From contig JAQVHS010000002.1 in the NCBI GenBank assembly GCA_028696075.1, forward strand, positions 99,701 to 163,700: a stretch of 64,000 nucleotides of DNA. Reading direction: 5' to 3'. The notes beneath the pieces are model-generated. The model saw only the letters and a list, made by a program, of their open reading frames with translations. It did no database searches and was not told the origin of the DNA. This stretch comes from Candidatus Gastranaerophilales bacterium. Its GTDB lineage: Bacteria; Cyanobacteriota; Vampirovibrionia; Gastranaerophilales; JAILCC01. Position numbers and translations under genes: made by a program. Positions within the stretch are counted from its first letter, which is position 1, and the number at the start of each line of letters is the position of its first letter. Below, piece after piece: positions 61,287-64,000 of this stretch.

Positions 61287-64000
61287 ATGATATGCCCGAA
61301 ATGTAAAGCAGAAAATGATGACGGCGCAATAGTATGTAAAAATTGTAACTTTAAGCTCAAACTTAAATGCCCTGAATGTGGAACATATAACACCACAGGT
61401 ACAAAAGTCTGTTCTAATTGTTCAACTAAATTACTGAAAACTTGCCCCGAATGCAAGGCGGTTAATTTTGCACAGGCAAAAATTTGCCGCAAATGCGGAA
61501 TTGACTTCTCTGCTGCCGTTGATGCACCAATTGCCCATACTGAGGCTGAGGCTCCGGCTACCGCTGAACCTAAACCGGCAGGAAATATTGAAAATGTGCC
61601 GGTTCTTGCTATTGAGCTTATAAATTTTTCGGTGTTGAAATCAAAAATTAAATCACCTGAAACAGCAAAAAAAATAATTATGAAATTCTATCAGATTTTT
61701 GTTAAAGAGGCGCAGGCGTTTGCGCTTAAACCTAAAAAAATAAGTGATAATATTTTAACTTTGGAATTTCGTGGATACCCTTCAATAACAGCGGCTCTGG
61801 ATGAAGCTTTGAAGTTTGCGGATAATTTGCGGGAGCAAATAAAAGAGGTGAATTTTACGCTTGAAACTAAGCTTAGAACCTCTTATAAATCAAGGATTTT
61901 TATTGATATAACGCCGTTAAAAGCTTCACTTCAGGAAATTTTGCAATACGGGGTAGTTAACGATGTTTTGGTTGGAGAAGAAGCTTATAACTTGTTAAAT
62001 AATACTTATACGTTCGAAAAAACAGACGCAAGTCTTTCGTTTGATTTATACAAGCTGCAGCCTGACAGTGAAACAGCTGTTATTAATAAAGAAAATATAG
62101 AAGCTGCGCCTGACGTTGAAGTTCAGAGAAATAACGTTTTCGGCGAACTTTTACAGCAGCTTGAAAAAACCGACAAAGGTTACGTCGCCTGCTTAAATGC
62201 ACCTGACGGGATGGGTAAAACCAATATTTTTGCGCTTTTTAGAAATTCGCTTGAAGATAACAAAAAACAAATTTGGCTTATGGGGCAATGTTCGCTTGCC
62301 TGCCGGCATGATATAGGTGCGTATTTTAAAGATGTTCTTCGTAATATGTTTGATTTGCCTGCTCTGAATATTGACGTTGATAATATGAAAAACAGAGTGT
62401 ATGAAGCTATTGCCCAAAAACTCGGTATTGCTGATGAAGACGTAATGCAGGATATTTTTACTTTTCTTTTCTATGATGAAAGTTATTTGGCTCACAATAT
62501 TTTTGAAAATAAAAATCGTATCTATATGGCAATCTCAAAAATTTTGATGAAACTACTTTTTGATAACAGGGTATTTTTGCAAATCGAAGATATTGAATAT
62601 ATAGATGAGCTTTCTTTGTATATTTTAAGGAGAATGTTTGCTGACGGAATTTTAAATTATGATATTAAAATTTTAATTTCTTCAAATACACAAAAGAGTC
62701 TGAATGAGATATTTGCAGTTGAAGCTTTAACCGCTGAAAATTCCGCTTTTTACGAATTTCCGCCTTTAACAAAAGACGAAATAGATAATTTTATTAACGG
62801 TTTGCTTCAAAATAAAGATATTCTCGGTGATAATCTGCTCAATCAGCTTTATGCAAATGCAAACGGGCTGCCTATTTATATGGAAGAATTTTTGTATGTA
62901 TTGCTTCAGATAGGAATTATTAAATTTGACCGGGAAATTCCAAATAAAATTAACATCGCGCCTGAGGCGCAGCAGTTTACGCTGCCTAAAAATGCCGAAG
63001 GGATTATTAAGCTCAGGCTGAATACTGTTTCTCAGGTTAACCCTAATGCGTTTAAAGCGCTTTATTATGCGGCTATTTTGGGGTATAAGTTTGTACCGCC
63101 TTTATTGCGGGAAATCCTGAATGTTGAAGAGGGTGAATTTAACGATATTATTACCTATCTTGCGATGAATAATTTCATTTATGCTTTTGACAGCTTTAAT
63201 TATGCTTTTAAAAACAAAACAATCTGGACCGTTGTAAGAAATCTTGAATTAAGCCCTGAAAACAAAAACTTTAGCCTTATAACCGCCACTAATATAATAG
63301 CCAAAGCTACAACGGGCGGGTTCCCTCTTGTAGTGAAAAACCTTGAAGATGCACAAACCCCTCCTGCGGGTTTACTGTCATTTGTTGAAAGTGCAGCCAA
63401 AGAAGCTTATATCGCAGGTGATGAGGTTTCATACATATATTACAAGAAAAAACTCCTCGAAATAGTTGAACAATCGGAATATGAGAATAAAACGGAAATT
63501 CTTCTCTCTATCAAGGAAGAACTGGCAAGAATGACTTATTTGGCGCACAGCGAGGAGTCCGTCAGTTACTTTAAAGATTTGATAACTCATTATGAGCCTG
63601 TAAATACACCTAAAACAATTGAATTATTAGGGTTTATGAGCCGTGCTTTTGAGAATTTCGGTAACTATACCGTGGCTATAGAGTGCGTAGATAAGGCAAT
63701 CGAGAAGATTAATATCGCCACAAACCCTGTTTCTTATATGACTTTGTGCTATTCAAAGCTTGAACATCTGCTCAATTCAGGTACTTATGAAGAGTTGATT
63801 AATCTTGCCACAACTGCAATTTTGCCTGCCGTTGCAAATATCGGAAAACTCTCCCAACAGGAAGAAACCACCCTGAAACCCGAGGAAATTGCTTATATCG
63901 AGCTTGATACCAAATATTTATGCGGTTTTGCACTTGCGATGCAGGGTAATATCGATTGTGTAGCTATGCTTGAAAATGTCTATGCTTCTGCTGTTGAATA
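61287..64000 (+). CDS. triple zinc-ribbon, cyclase-like, STAND-type ATPase with TPR tail (3' end outside window)
   Basis: Open from ATG 61287 to the window end, at least 904 codons. Three zinc ribbons come first: CPKC/CKNC, CPECG/CSNC and CPEC/CRKC (nt 61290-61510). An Ala/Pro/Glu linker precedes a class III cyclase-like domain (LAIELINFSVL; KISDNILTLEF), where the first metal Asp is Glu and the GDG loop is SDN, so it is probably inactive. A P-loop NTPase follows: Walker A APDGMGKT (about nt 62199-62222) and Walker B VFLQIEDIE. Helical TPR-like repeats come last (ELLGFMSRAFENFGNYTVAI). Architecture resembles cyclase-STAND signalling ATPases; likely a sensor or scaffold. Confidence 0.82.
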   Translation, partial: MICPKCKAENDDGAIVCKNCNFKLKLKCPECGTYNTTGTKVCSNCSTKLLKTCPECKAVNFAQAKICRKCGIDFSAAVDAPIAHTEAEAPATAEPKPAGNIENVPVLAIELINFSVLKSKIKSPETAKKIIMKFYQIFVKEAQAFALKPKKISDNILTLEFRGYPSITAALDEALKFADNLREQIKEVNFTLETKLRTSYKSRIFIDITPLKASLQEILQYGVVNDVLVGEEAYNLLNNTYTFEKTDASLSFDLYKLQPDSETAVINKENIEAAPDVEVQRNNVFGELLQQLEKTDKGYVACLNAPDGMGKTNIFALFRNSLEDNKKQIWLMGQCSLACRHDIGAYFKDVLRNMFDLPALNIDVDNMKNRVYEAIAQKLGIADEDVMQDIFTFLFYDESYLAHNIFENKNRIYMAISKILMKLLFDNRVFLQIEDIEYIDELSLYILRRMFADGILNYDIKILISSNTQKSLNEIFAVEALTAENSAFYEFPPLTKDEIDNFINGLLQNKDILGDNLLNQLYANANGLPIYMEEFLYVLLQIGIIKFDREIPNKINIAPEAQQFTLPKNAEGIIKLRLNTVSQVNPNAFKALYYAAILGYKFVPPLLREILNVEEGEFNDIITYLAMNNFIYAFDSFNYAFKNKTIWTVVRNLELSPENKNFSLITATNIIAKATTGGFPLVVKNLEDAQTPPAGLLSFVESAAKEAYIAGDEVSYIYYKKKLLEIVEQSEYENKTEILLSIKEELARMTYLAHSEESVSYFKDLITHYEPVNTPKTIELLGFMSRAFENFGNYTVAIECVDKAIEKINIATNPVSYMTLCYSKLEHLLNSGTYEELINLATTAILPAVANIGKLSQQEETTLKPEEIAYIELDTKYLCGFALAMQGNIDCVAMLENVYASAVE

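Overview
This is an AT-rich, gene-dense bacterial window. It looks like ordinary chromosome: mostly housekeeping genes in short operons on both strands, with two tRNA genes and no insertion sequence, prophage or CRISPR array that I can see. The organism has an outer membrane (BamA, a Skp-like chaperone, a TolC-like protein). The ATP synthase beta and epsilon genes stand together without the rest of the ATP synthase operon, as in Cyanobacteria. Several unrecognised proteins share an N-terminal Phe-x-Gly-type segment. My best guess, an inference from gene content and style only, is a non-photosynthetic relative of Cyanobacteria (Vampirovibrionia/Melainabacteria, Gastranaerophilales-like), probably host-associated and fermentative.

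Layout. 1-6.5 kb: end of a BcsA-like glycosyltransferase with PilZ domain, a D-2-hydroxyacid dehydrogenase, proA, hisF, rpsT, an orphan PhoB-type regulator, aroH. 6.6-15 kb: tRNA-Leu, a group of exported or lineage-specific proteins, mtnA, a PHP phosphoesterase, a possible cysteine-peptidase-fold protein, tRNA-Gly, and a BlaI-type repressor with a partner gene. 15-24.3 kb: lysC-leuS, marC/bcp, queA-rnhC, an Xre regulator, thyX, rpmE, speD. 24.4-30.4 kb: a GAF/HD-GYP protein with a degenerate HD motif, a low-complexity protein, yjbQ, and a very large pilin-like protein broken by a frameshift. 30.5-33.9 kb: ilvB-ilvN-ilvC. 34-37.5 kb: HEAT-like proteins and a calpain-type peptidase. 37.7-42.7 kb: an envelope cluster (binding-protein/TolC fusion, bamA, skp). 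43-45.8 kb: a three-gene operon of unknown function behind a structured leader. 45.8-49.5 kb: two tandem Maf-type glycosyltransferases. 49.5-53.7 kb: gatD, HU, engB, atpC/atpD. 53.8-56.6 kb: small unknowns, a membrane protein behind what looks like a tryptophan-codon attenuator, and a sigma-70 family factor. 56.8-64 kb: two zinc dehydrogenases, a TPR protein, pepA, and a truncated zinc-ribbon/cyclase-like/STAND ATPase.

The most notable observations are two apparent transcription attenuators. One (55426-55565, minus strand) encodes a 26-residue peptide with three consecutive Trp codons, followed by four mutually exclusive pairing segments and a terminator. It sits upstream of a 416-residue membrane protein that contains no Trp. 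The other (about 42871-43040, plus strand) has alternating TACTT/AAGTA segments ending in a terminator just before an unknown operon. Other items worth checking are the frameshifted pilin with an RTX-associated calcium module, the binding-protein/TolC fusion, the HD-GYP protein whose HD is Gln-Asn, and the bacterial calpain-like peptidase.
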